A stretch of DNA of 64,000 bases from Arthrobacter globiformis (GTDB lineage Bacteria > Actinomycetota > Actinomycetes > Actinomycetales > Micrococcaceae), in the NCBI RefSeq assembly GCF_030815865.1, contig NZ_JAUSXI010000001.1:2976001-3040000 (forward strand), written 5' to 3'. The notes below the pieces were generated by a model. The model did no database searches. It was not told the DNA's origin and saw nothing but the letters and a program-made list of their open reading frames with translations. Positions 46,290 through 54,267 of the stretch are shown here, piece by piece. Both the position numbers and the translations under genes were made by a program. Every line of letters starts with the position of its first letter. The stretch's first letter is position 1.

Positions 46290-46871
46290 CTACCGGATGA
46301 GGTTGGTGATGCGCGCCGTGGACAGCCGGCGCCCTCGCTCGTCGGTCATCACGATTTCGTGAGTGGTCAGCGTGCGGCCCAGGTGGATGGCCGTGCACGT
46401 TCCGGTCACCGTGCCCGCGGAAATGGCGCGGTGGTGCGTGGCTCCAACCTCGATGCCCAGCGCCTGGCGGCCGGGACCGGCGTGCATCCCGGCGGCAAAC
46501 GATCCCAGGGTCTCGGCGAGCACCACGTGCGCGCCGCCGTGCAGGATCCCGGCCACCTGCGTATTCCCCTCCACCGGCATCGTGGCAACGCACCGCTCAG
46601 GGCTCATCTCCAGGAACCGGATCCCCATCTTCACCACGAGGGCGCCGATGCCGTACTCGGCGAGCCAGTCGTGCAGGTGCTCAGGGACGCCGGCCTCAGA
46701 CAGCTCTTCCCTGAAGTCGGCTTCGGCCGCGGCTTCCACCTCGGCGGGCGCCTCAACCGCGGCAGGCGTTTCGGCGGCGGCAGGCGTTTCGACGGCGGAG
46801 CGCGCTGCCTCCGCCCCGCTGGCCTCTGTGGGACTGGCCTCACCGGCAGGGCCGGGCGTGAAATTGTCCAT
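46290..46871 (-). CDS. PaaI-type hotdog thioesterase
   Basis: The 193-residue protein has a C-terminal hotdog domain (ERCVATMPVEGNTQVAGILHGGAHVVLAETLGS split over two strands) typical of PaaI-like acyl-CoA thioesterases. The first 55 residues are an unusual low-complexity Glu/Ala/Pro/Thr run (ETPAAAETPAAVEAPAEVEA). I choose ATG 46871 because CTAGTT lies 6 nt upstream; ATG 46874 is one codon earlier. The start codon is 22 bp from that of polA on the other strand. Confidence 0.85.
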   Translation of the reverse strand: MDNFTPGPAGEASPTEASGAEAARSAVETPAAAETPAAVEAPAEVEAAAEADFREELSEAGVPEHLHDWLAEYGIGALVVKMGIRFLEMSPERCVATMPVEGNTQVAGILHGGAHVVLAETLGSFAAGMHAGPGRQALGIEVGATHHRAISAGTVTGTCTAIHLGRTLTTHEIVMTDERGRRLSTARITNLIR

Positions 46872-46893
46872 CATGGCAACTAGGCTGGCACCT
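46872..46893. promoter_or_regulatory. 22-bp bidirectional promoter core between thioesterase gene and polA
   Basis: Only 22 bp separate the two start codons. The rightward -10 box is TAGGCT (46881-46886, 7 nt before GTG 46894). The leftward box is CTAGTT (minus strand of 46878-46883, 6 nt before ATG 46871). The boxes overlap around CTAG. Both mRNAs would be leaderless. Confidence 0.55.
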
Positions 46894-49689
46894 GTGAGTG
46901 AAACAACCAAACCGGCCCCAATTCCGTCCACAACCCAGACCCTTCAGGACATCGCGGTGTCCTCGCCTGACGCCCCTTCGGTGTCGGCCACCGAGGCCCC
47001 CGTCGTTCCCCTGACGGAGCAGCCCCGGCTTCTGGTGCTGGACGGGCACTCCATGGCCTTCCGGGCCTTCTTTGCCCTCCCGGCCGACAAGTTCTCCACC
47101 GCCCGGGGCCAGCACACCAACGCGATCCACGGCTTCACGTCCATGCTCATCAACCTGATCAAGGAACAAAAGCCCACCCACGTTGCAGTCGCCTTCGACG
47201 TCTCGGACGACACCACCCACCGCAAGGCCGAGTACAGCGACTACAAGGGCGGGCGCAACGAGACGCCCCGCGAAATGAGCGGCCAGATCGATCTCATCGA
47301 CCAGGTCATGGGTGCGTGGGGCATCAAGACCATCAAGATGCCCGGTTACGAGGCGGACGACATCCTGGCCACGCTCGCAGCCATGGGTGAAAAGGCCGGC
47401 TTTGAAGTCCTGCTCGTGTCCGGCGACCGTGACGCCTTCCAGCTCATCACCGACAACGTGTTCGTGCTGTACCCGAAGAAGGGCGTCAGCGACATCCCGC
47501 GCATGGACGCCGCCGCCGTCGAGGAAAAATACTTCGTCAGCCCCTCCCGGTATTCGGACCTCGCCGCCTTGGTGGGCGAGACCGCGGACAACCTGCCGGG
47601 CGTCCCCGGAGTCGGACCCAAAACGGCCGCCAAGTGGATCAACCTCTACGGCGGCCTCGAAGGCGTGCTGGAACACCTGGATGCCATCGGCGGGAAGGTG
47701 GGGGACTCGCTGCGCGCCAACGTGGACGCCGTCAAGCGCAACCGCAAGCTGAACCAGCTCCACACCGACCTTGACCTGCCCGTGACCCTGGAAGAGCTGG
47801 CAGACCCCCGGCCGGACCAGCAGGCGCTCGAGGAGCTCTTCGACGACCTCGAATTCAAGACCATCCGCACCCGGCTCTTTGATCTATACGCCAGCGAAGC
47901 TCCGGTGCCGGAACGGGAGCCCCTGGAAGCCAGGGACTTCGCCGCGCTGACCGACGCGGACTCGCTCCGTGCCTTCCTCGAGGCAGGGGCCGGACACCGG
48001 TCCGCACTCGCAGTGGACGTGCTGCCGGGCCGGATCGGCGAGGACGCGGACGCGGTCGCCATCGTGCGGGATGATGCCGCCGCCTACGTGGACCTCACCG
48101 TGCTGGACGCTGACGCGGAAAACGTGCTGGCCCAGTGGCTCCGGGATGCGGGATCCCCGAAGGTGATGCACGGCTACAAGGCGGCCCTGAAGGCATTGAC
48201 CAACCGCGGGTTCGAACTGGAGGGCGTGGTGGATGACACCTCCATCTCCGGGTACCTCATCCAGCCCGACCGCCGCACGTACGAACTGGCCGAACTGGCC
48301 CAGTTCCACCTGAACATCCACATCACGCCCGAGGCCGCCAAGGCGGGCCAGCTGGAGCTGGCGTTCGACGACGACTCCGCGGCGTCCGGCGCGCTGGTCC
48401 AGGTGGCCGCCGTCGTCCATAAACTGAGCCGGTTCTTCGAATCGGAACTGAAGGACCGCAAGGCCGAGGACCTGCTGGCCACGCTGGAGCTGCCGGTGGC
48501 CCGCGTTCTCGCGGACATGGAGAAGACCGGCATCGCCGTCTCCATGGAGCTGATGGACGAACAGCTGGCGGATCTGGCCAGGGTGATCGACGACGCCCAG
48601 GAGCGGGCGTTCGCCGCGATCGGCCACGAGGTGAACCTTGGTTCGCCGAAGCAGCTGCAGACGGTCCTCTTCGAGGAGCTGCAACTGCCCAAGACCAAGA
48701 AGATCAAGTCCGGGTACACCACGGACGCCGCATCGCTGAAGAACCTGCTGGAGAAGACCGGGCATGAATTCCTGGTCCAGCTCATGGCCCACCGCGAATC
48801 GGCGAAGCTGCGGCAGATGGTGGAAACACTGAAGAAGTCTGTGGCGGAGGATGGGCGGATCCACACCACCTACGCCCAGAACGTGGCCGCCACCGGGCGC
48901 ATCTCCTCCAACAACCCCAACCTGCAGAACATCCCGATCCGCAGCGAGGAAGGCCGCCGGGTGCGCGGCATCTTCGTGGTCAGCGACGGCTACGAGTGCC
49001 TGCTGTCCGCGGACTACTCGCAGATCGAGATGCGCATTATGGCGCACCTGTCCGGGGACGCCGGCCTGATCGAGGCCTACCGCGAGGGGGAGGACCTGCA
49101 CCGCTTCGTCGGCTCGTCCATCTTCCACGTGCCGCCGGCCGAGGTCACCAGCGCGATGCGCTCCAAGGTCAAGGCCATGTCCTACGGCCTGGCCTACGGG
49201 CTGACGTCCTTCGGGCTGTCCAAGCAGCTCGAGATCTCGGTTGACGAGGCCAGGAACCTCATGAAGGACTACTTCGACCGGTTCGGTGCCGTGCGGGACT
49301 ACCTCCGCGGCGTGGTGGACCAGGCAAGGGTGGACGGCTTCACCGCCACGATCGAAGGCCGGCGCCGCTACCTGCCGGACCTGACCAGCACGGACCGGCA
49401 GCTGCGGGAGAACGCCGAACGCATCGCCCTGAACTCGCCCATCCAGGGCTCCGCGGCGGACATCATCAAGCGCGCCATGCTGGGCGTGCACTCGGAACTG
49501 GCCGCACAGGGGCTCAAGTCACGCATGCTGCTGCAGGTCCACGACGAACTGGTACTGGAAGTTGCCAACGGCGAACGGGAGGCAGTCGAAAAGCTCGTCA
49601 CGGAGCAAATGGCCGCCGCCGCGGAACTCAGCGTTCCGCTGGAAGTCCAGATCGGCGTCGGCACCAGCTGGTACGACGCCGGCCACTAG
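46894..49689 (+). CDS. polA: DNA polymerase I
   Basis: The 931-residue enzyme fills gaps and removes RNA primers. Domains in order: 5'-nuclease (about 35-330; LLVLDGHSMAFRAFF, YEADDILATLA, LPGVPGVGPKTAAKWI), a degenerate 3'-5' exonuclease region, and the polymerase domain with motif A (Asp707 in SADYSQIEMRIMAHLSGD), motif B (RSKVKAMSYGLAYGLTSFGL) and motif C (LQVHDELVLEV). GTG 46894 has TAGGCT 7 nt upstream and is taken as a leaderless start; ATG 46873 would add seven residues but overlaps the thioesterase start. Confidence 0.96.
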   Translation: MSETTKPAPIPSTTQTLQDIAVSSPDAPSVSATEAPVVPLTEQPRLLVLDGHSMAFRAFFALPADKFSTARGQHTNAIHGFTSMLINLIKEQKPTHVAVAFDVSDDTTHRKAEYSDYKGGRNETPREMSGQIDLIDQVMGAWGIKTIKMPGYEADDILATLAAMGEKAGFEVLLVSGDRDAFQLITDNVFVLYPKKGVSDIPRMDAAAVEEKYFVSPSRYSDLAALVGETADNLPGVPGVGPKTAAKWINLYGGLEGVLEHLDAIGGKVGDSLRANVDAVKRNRKLNQLHTDLDLPVTLEELADPRPDQQALEELFDDLEFKTIRTRLFDLYASEAPVPEREPLEARDFAALTDADSLRAFLEAGAGHRSALAVDVLPGRIGEDADAVAIVRDDAAAYVDLTVLDADAENVLAQWLRDAGSPKVMHGYKAALKALTNRGFELEGVVDDTSISGYLIQPDRRTYELAELAQFHLNIHITPEAAKAGQLELAFDDDSAASGALVQVAAVVHKLSRFFESELKDRKAEDLLATLELPVARVLADMEKTGIAVSMELMDEQLADLARVIDDAQERAFAAIGHEVNLGSPKQLQTVLFEELQLPKTKKIKSGYTTDAASLKNLLEKTGHEFLVQLMAHRESAKLRQMVETLKKSVAEDGRIHTTYAQNVAATGRISSNNPNLQNIPIRSEEGRRVRGIFVVSDGYECLLSADYSQIEMRIMAHLSGDAGLIEAYREGEDLHRFVGSSIFHVPPAEVTSAMRSKVKAMSYGLAYGLTSFGLSKQLEISVDEARNLMKDYFDRFGAVRDYLRGVVDQARVDGFTATIEGRRRYLPDLTSTDRQLRENAERIALNSPIQGSAADIIKRAMLGVHSELAAQGLKSRMLLQVHDELVLEVANGEREAVEKLVTEQMAAAAELSVPLEVQIGVGTSWYDAGH

Positions 49690-49807
49690 CCACCGGCTTC
49701 AGTCGCCCGCGTTTCCCGTCCCGCCGCCGGCCCTTCAGCGTGCCGGTGGCGGGCGGGGCGGCGTTTCCTATGGCGGGCCGGCGGAACCATTGGCTAGGCT
49801 CGGCGTT

Positions 49808-51103
49808 GTGTCTAATCTGAGCGTGGACTATGAAATCCGCCGGTTCCAAGCGGCGGCAAAGGACGATCCTGCGTATTCGGACTCGGTTGCGTGGATGCAG
49901 GCGGTAGCCTTCGGGTTCCACGATGCCCGCCGGAGCGACGAGCGCGTGGACAAGAGCATTGAGCTGCAGCGGACGGACCGGCGGGTCATGACCGGCGTGT
50001 ACCAGGCAGGAACGGTTGTTGGTCACTCGCTCGGAGCCGACGTGCCCGTTGCCACCTTCGGGACCATGAACAAGACCCTGAACATCGGTTTTGGCCGGCT
50101 GCTGGACACTCGGCTGGTGACTGCCGTGACGGTCCGCACCTCGCACCGGCGCCGCGGCCTGCTGCGCCGCATGATGGGGGAGGACCTCGCCCTGGCCCGG
50201 GCGGAAGGCCTCGCGATGGCGGCCGTCACGGCGTCCGAGGCCTCGATCTATGGCCGGTTCGGGTTTGGCGTGGCAACATCCGAGCAGTCCGTGAAGGTGG
50301 ACACCACGGCGCGCTTCAGGCTCAACCACACTCCCGTGGGCAGCGTCGAGGTGGCCGACCCGAAGGTTCTGCTGGAGTTGGCCCCCGAAGTCTTCGGCCG
50401 CCTGCACCGCATCACGCCCGGATCCATCGGCCGGCATGAGTTCTACCGACAGTTCGCCTCGGGAACCGTCAGCCGCGACGGGGGCGAGGACCCGAAGGTC
50501 AAGGTGGCGCTGCACTACGGGCCCGGCGGCGACGTGGACGGCTACGTCTCCTACAGGTTCGCCGGCTGGTCCAGCACTCCGTACACCATGGAAGTCTTGG
50601 ATCTGGTCGCGGCAACCAGAGCGGCGTACCTCGAGCTATGGCAGTACCTTGCCGCCATCGACCTGGTGGAACGCGTCACCTGGGAGGAAACGCCGGTGGA
50701 CGACCCGCTGCGGTGGGCCCTCGAGGACGCCCGCTGCGTTGAGGCCTCGGCGGCGCGGGACATGCTCTGGCTGCGGATCCTCGACGCGGAGCAGGCCCTG
50801 GAAGCCCGTCACTACCCGGCCGACGGGCGGCTGGTGCTGAGCGTCGCCGACTCCCTCGGCCTGACCGGCGGCACCTTCACCTTGGACGTTGACAGGGGCG
50901 GCGCAGTTGTCACGGCCGGAGGCAGCGGCGCGCCGGACCTCGAGCTGGATGTCGCGGCGCTGTCCGCCATCTACCTCGGCGGGGTCAACCCGGTGACCCT
51001 GGCGGCGTCGGGACGCATTCTGGAGCACACGCCGGGCGCTGCGTTCCGCGCCGCCCGCATGTTCGCCGTCGAACGTCCGCCGCACTGCCTGACACACTTC
51101 TAG
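49808..51103 (+). CDS. Eis-like GNAT N-acetyltransferase with SCP2-like C-terminus
   Basis: The 431-residue protein matches the Eis/Rv-type large acetyltransferases: two GNAT lobes (VTVRTSHRRRGLLRRMMGEDLALA is the acetyl-CoA site, with R-x-x-R-G) and a C-terminal sterol-carrier-like domain (LDVAALSAIYLGGVNPVTLAASGR) ending in the free C-terminal Phe that serves as the catalytic carboxylate in Eis. Eis enzymes acetylate aminoglycosides or polyamines; the substrate here is unknown. TAGGCT lies 7 nt before GTG 49808. It sits between polA and rpsA. Confidence 0.88.
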   Translation: MSNLSVDYEIRRFQAAAKDDPAYSDSVAWMQAVAFGFHDARRSDERVDKSIELQRTDRRVMTGVYQAGTVVGHSLGADVPVATFGTMNKTLNIGFGRLLDTRLVTAVTVRTSHRRRGLLRRMMGEDLALARAEGLAMAAVTASEASIYGRFGFGVATSEQSVKVDTTARFRLNHTPVGSVEVADPKVLLELAPEVFGRLHRITPGSIGRHEFYRQFASGTVSRDGGEDPKVKVALHYGPGGDVDGYVSYRFAGWSSTPYTMEVLDLVAATRAAYLELWQYLAAIDLVERVTWEETPVDDPLRWALEDARCVEASAARDMLWLRILDAEQALEARHYPADGRLVLSVADSLGLTGGTFTLDVDRGGAVVTAGGSGAPDLELDVAALSAIYLGGVNPVTLAASGRILEHTPGAAFRAARMFAVERPPHCLTHF

Positions 51104-51107
51104 CGCT

Positions 51108-51137
51108 TTGACCCCAGTTGGCGCTTGCCACTAGAAT
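51108..51137 (+). promoter_or_regulatory. Probable rpsA promoter
   Basis: TTGACC (51108-51113) and TAGAAT (51132-51137) are separated by 18 bp and would start a leader of about 145 nt before rpsA. This is the best-matched housekeeping-sigma promoter in the window. Confidence 0.7.
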
Positions 51138-51190
51138 AAACGGGCGTGTACTACGTGCACGCTTTTCAATCCACAAAACCAGGATGACCA

Positions 51191-51243
51191 GGCACTTCCC
51201 TGCGAAGTGCCCGCACCTGCGCCTGCGTTCCATAACGCAGGCG
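51191..51243 (+). promoter_or_regulatory. Two perfect hairpins in the rpsA leader
   Basis: Hairpin 1 is GGCACTTC-CCTGC-GAAGTGCC (51191-51211), 8 bp. Hairpin 2 is CGCCTGCGTT-CCAT-AACGCAGGCG (51220-51243), 10 bp with a 4-nt loop. Both are perfect and lie about 50-100 nt before ATG 51292. No T run follows, so these are not obvious terminators. S1 represses its own mRNA in E. coli; a similar role for this leader is inference. Confidence 0.6.
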
Positions 51244-51291
51244 CGGCGGTTTGCCTGACCGACTAACTATCCACAACGGAGCCCCTACTAC

Positions 51292-52767
51292 ATGACCATC
51301 ACCTCCACCGAGAAGCCCGGTACCCCCGTAGTCGCGATCAACGACATCGGTACCGCTGAGGACTTCCTCGCAGCTGTCGACGCCACTATCAAGTACTTCA
51401 ACGACGGAGACCTCGTCGAAGGTACCGTCGTCAAGGTCGACCGCGACGAAGTTCTGCTCGACATCGGTTACAAGACCGAAGGTGTCATTCCCTCCCGCGA
51501 GCTTTCCATCAAGCACGACGTTGACCCCGGAGACGTCGTCTCCGTTGGCGATCAGGTCGAAGCCCTGGTGCTCACCAAGGAAGACAAAGAAGGCCGCCTG
51601 ATCCTCTCCAAGAAGCGTGCTCAGTACGAGCGTGCCTGGGGCGACATCGAGAAGGTCAAGGAAGAAGACGGTGTTGTCACCGGTACCGTCATCGAGGTTG
51701 TCAAGGGTGGTCTTATCCTCGACATCGGTCTGCGCGGCTTCCTGCCCGCATCCCTCGTCGAGATGCGCCGTGTGCGCGACCTGGCTCCGTACATCGGTCA
51801 GCAGATCGAAGCCAAGATCATCGAGCTGGACAAGAACCGCAACAACGTTGTGCTGTCCCGCCGTGCATGGCTCGAGCAGACCCAGTCCGAGGTCCGCTCC
51901 ACGTTCCTCAACAAGCTGGAAAAGGGCCAGGTCCGTCCCGGCGTCGTTTCCTCCATCGTCAACTTCGGTGCCTTCGTGGACCTGGGCGGCGTAGACGGCC
52001 TGGTTCACGTTTCCGAGCTGTCCTGGAAGCACATCGACCACCCGTCCGAGGTTGTCGAGGTTGGCCAGGAAGTCACCGTCGAGGTCCTCGAAGTGGATCT
52101 GGACCGCGAGCGTGTCTCCCTGTCGCTCAAGGCTACGCAGGAAGATCCGTGGCAGACCTTCGCCCGCACCCACGCCCTCGGCCAGGTTGTTCCGGGTAAG
52201 GTCACCAAGCTCGTTCCGTTCGGTGCGTTCGTCCGCGTCGAAGACGGCATCGAAGGCCTCGTTCACATCTCCGAACTGGCTGTCCGCCACGTTGAGCTGG
52301 CTGAGCAGGTTGTCTCCGTTGGCGACGAACTGTTCGTCAAGGTCATCGACATCGACCTCGAGCGCCGCCGCATCTCCCTCTCCCTCAAGCAGGCTAACGA
52401 GGGCGTTGACGCCGACAGCACCGAGTTCGATCCCGCTCTGTACGGCATGGCCGCAGAGTACGACGAAGAGGGCAACTACAAGTACCCGGAGGGCTTCGAC
52501 CCGGAGTCCAACGAGTGGCTTGAAGGCTACGAGAACCAGCGCGCCGCCTGGGAGCAGCAGTACGCTGACGCCCAGACCCGCTGGGAAGCACACAAGAAGC
52601 AGGTCACCCAGCACGCCGCCGACGACGCTGCAGCTGCAACGTCCGGTGAGAGCGACTCCGGCACCACCAGCTACTCCTCCGAGCCGGCTGCCACCGATAC
52701 CGGTGCAGGCACGCTTGCTTCGGATGAGGCACTTGCCGCTCTGCGCGAGAAGCTGACCGGCAACTAA
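51292..52767 (+). CDS. rpsA: 30S ribosomal protein S1
   Basis: The 491-residue protein has four S1 RNA-binding domains (roughly residues 35-110, 120-190, 205-280, 290-365), each with the GxVxxVxxxGxxVxL type pattern, e.g. GVVSSIVNFGAFVDLGGVDG and GKVTKLVPFGAFVRVEDGIEG. The acidic C-terminal tail (Ala/Ser/Thr-rich) is typical of actinobacterial S1. Codons are strongly biased towards C-ending and GTT/GGT forms, as expected for a highly expressed gene. It has its own promoter and a structured leader, and ends at a strong terminator. Confidence 0.97.
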   Translation: MTITSTEKPGTPVVAINDIGTAEDFLAAVDATIKYFNDGDLVEGTVVKVDRDEVLLDIGYKTEGVIPSRELSIKHDVDPGDVVSVGDQVEALVLTKEDKEGRLILSKKRAQYERAWGDIEKVKEEDGVVTGTVIEVVKGGLILDIGLRGFLPASLVEMRRVRDLAPYIGQQIEAKIIELDKNRNNVVLSRRAWLEQTQSEVRSTFLNKLEKGQVRPGVVSSIVNFGAFVDLGGVDGLVHVSELSWKHIDHPSEVVEVGQEVTVEVLEVDLDRERVSLSLKATQEDPWQTFARTHALGQVVPGKVTKLVPFGAFVRVEDGIEGLVHISELAVRHVELAEQVVSVGDELFVKVIDIDLERRRISLSLKQANEGVDADSTEFDPALYGMAAEYDEEGNYKYPEGFDPESNEWLEGYENQRAAWEQQYADAQTRWEAHKKQVTQHAADDAAAATSGESDSGTTSYSSEPAATDTGAGTLASDEALAALREKLTGN

Positions 52768-52794
52768 TTGCCCGGCATTAGCTAATTGCCATTG

Positions 52795-52833
52795 AAAAGG
52801 TGGCCGTCCCCGAAAGGGGGCGGCCACCTTTTT
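52795..52833. terminator. Strong bidirectional intrinsic terminator
   Basis: AAAAGGTGGCCG and its complement CGGCCACCTTTTT flank a TCCCC-GAAA-GGGGG extension. The A run on one side and T run on the other make it active for rpsA (rightward) and for the convergent DJ-1/PfpI gene (leftward). Confidence 0.92.
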
Positions 52834-52876
52834 GTCTTTCCGGCGATTGTGGCGCCGGATGCCTGCATTGGCAGCG

Positions 52877-53443
52877 TCAGGCGGTCTGCCCGGCGTGCTC
52901 GCCCTCGGCGATCTCCTCCAGCACCTTGTTGTTGAATGCGGGAAGGTCGCCCGGCTTCCTGCTGGTCACGAAGCCCTGGTCCACCACGACTTCCTGGTCG
53001 CTCCAGTTGGCGCCCGCGTTCCGCAGGTCTGTGGCCAGCGTGTGGTAGGAGGTGAGGTTCCTGCCCTTGACGACGCCCGCATCGATGAGCAGCCACGGGC
53101 CATGGCAGATGGCCGCCACCGGCTTGTGCTGTTCAAAGAAGCTGCGGGCAAACGCCTGCGCGTCCTTGTCCACCCTGAGGTGGTCGGCGTTCACCACGCC
53201 GCCCGGAATCACCAGGGCGTGGAAGTCCGCCGCGTTGGCCTCCTTCAGGGTCAGGTCGACGTCGAAGGTATCGCCCTTCTCGACGCCCTCAAAGCCCTGG
53301 AGCTTTCCGCTCTTCGGAGCCACCAGGACAGGCTCGCCGCCGGCGTTCTTGACCGCGTCCCACGGGCTGGTCAGTTCAACCTGCTCCACGCCGTCCGTCA
53401 GCAGGAAGGCGACCCTCTTGCCGGTGATGTCGTGCTCTGACAT
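52877..53443 (-). CDS. DJ-1/PfpI-family protein (type 1 glutamine amidotransferase fold)
   Basis: The 188-residue protein has the nucleophile elbow PVAAICHGPWLLI (Cys113, His114) and the early FLLTDGVEQVELTSPWDA. Family members are protein or small-molecule deglycases or stress chaperones rather than proteases in most cases. AAAGGAGGACGC precedes ATG 53443 and a good promoter lies just upstream. The promoter and context fit a general stress role; this is inference. Confidence 0.9.
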   Translation of the reverse strand: MSEHDITGKRVAFLLTDGVEQVELTSPWDAVKNAGGEPVLVAPKSGKLQGFEGVEKGDTFDVDLTLKEANAADFHALVIPGGVVNADHLRVDKDAQAFARSFFEQHKPVAAICHGPWLLIDAGVVKGRNLTSYHTLATDLRNAGANWSDQEVVVDQGFVTSRKPGDLPAFNNKVLEEIAEGEHAGQTA

Positions 53444-53478
53444 GCGTCCTCCTTTTCCGTATGGTGCCTTACAGGTCC

Positions 53479-53507
53479 ACCCTAGAAAAGCGGAAAGTCA
53501 TAAGCAA
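53479..53507 (-). promoter_or_regulatory. Promoter of the DJ-1/PfpI gene
   Basis: On the minus strand TTGCTT (53507-53502) and TAGGGT (53484-53479) are 17 bp apart, giving a leader of about 28 nt that holds the SD AAAGGAGG. Confidence 0.6.
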
Positions 53508-53531
53508 GCTGATGATTCTTTCGGCCAGCTG

Positions 53532-54245
53532 TCAGCGCGGAACGTCAATCCACTCCGTGTCCTCGCGCTGGAGGGCCGTACTTCCGGCGGTCATGGCGGC
53601 CAGCCGGTCGGCCGCCGCCGCCAGGTCATCCGGCGCGTCCGGCAGCGCGAGGCGCAACACCGTGGACTGGGCTTCGTAGCCGGTCTCCGCCATCGCATAG
53701 CCCGCGCTGCGCAGGTCATTCTCGAGACGACCTGCCGCAGCGTGCGGTACCCGCACGGCACAGATGCGCAGCCGCCGGCGCTGCACCAGCGGAGCGAGTT
53801 CCAGGGCCGTCGAGACCGAATCGGAGTACGCGCGCACCAGCCCGCCGGCACCCAGCAGGATCCCGCCGAAGTAACGCACGACGACGGCACTGACGTCGCT
53901 GAGGTCCGTCACCCCTGGGGTGGTTTCCCGCCGGAGAAGGGCCTCCAGCATGGGGATCCCGGCGGTTCCCGAGGGTTCGCCGTCGTCGCTGGAACGCTGG
54001 ATATCCCGGTCCGGCCCCAGCACGAAGGCGGAGCAGTGGTGCCGGGCGTCATGGAACTCGCGGCGAAGTTCAGACACCAGCGCGCGGGCATCCTCTTCAG
54101 TCCCCGCGCGGCGCAGGACGGTGATGAACCGGGAGCGCTTGATCTCGATCTCATTGCGGAAGCCGTCCCCGGCAGCCAGCGTGGTGTACGCGGACCGCCG
54201 GCTTTGTGTCGTCTTGGTCCGCGTTGGAACTGCCTCTTCTGCCAC
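53532..54245 (-). CDS. YigZ/IMPACT family protein
   Basis: The 237-residue protein has the IMPACT N-domain signature RSSDDGEPSGTAGIPMLE and VVVRYFGGILLGAGGLVRAYSDS, then a ferredoxin-like C-domain. The family may bind RNA or the ribosome; its bacterial function is not settled. GTG 54245 has TAGACT 6 nt upstream (minus strand), and its start codon is 22 bp from that of coaE on the other strand. Confidence 0.9.
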   Translation of the reverse strand: MAEEAVPTRTKTTQSRRSAYTTLAAGDGFRNEIEIKRSRFITVLRRAGTEEDARALVSELRREFHDARHHCSAFVLGPDRDIQRSSDDGEPSGTAGIPMLEALLRRETTPGVTDLSDVSAVVVRYFGGILLGAGGLVRAYSDSVSTALELAPLVQRRRLRICAVRVPHAAAGRLENDLRSAGYAMAETGYEAQSTVLRLALPDAPDDLAAAADRLAAMTAGSTALQREDTEWIDVPR

Positions 54246-54267
54246 CGGTTCAGTCTAGTCTTGGGGA
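54246..54267. promoter_or_regulatory. 22-bp bidirectional promoter core between yigZ-like gene and coaE
   Basis: AGTCTAGTCT (54252-54261) holds TAGTCT for coaE and, on the other strand, TAGACT for the YigZ gene; the boxes share TA. Each is exactly 6 nt from its GTG start codon, so both mRNAs would be leaderless. Confidence 0.65.

Noticed and set aside
47884..49491. A 535-codon minus-strand frame opposite polA
   Set aside because: Antisense shadow of the polymerase gene with no recognisable domain.
49720..49753. 12-bp GC-rich hairpin after polA as a terminator
   Set aside because: The stem (CCCGCCGCCGGC with GCCGGTGGCGGG) is not followed by a T run, and a promoter for the next gene lies directly behind. 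A role is possible but not supported.
51166..52827. A 553-codon minus-strand frame opposite rpsA
   Set aside because: Produced by the strong codon bias of rpsA; it also runs through the rpsA terminator and leader.
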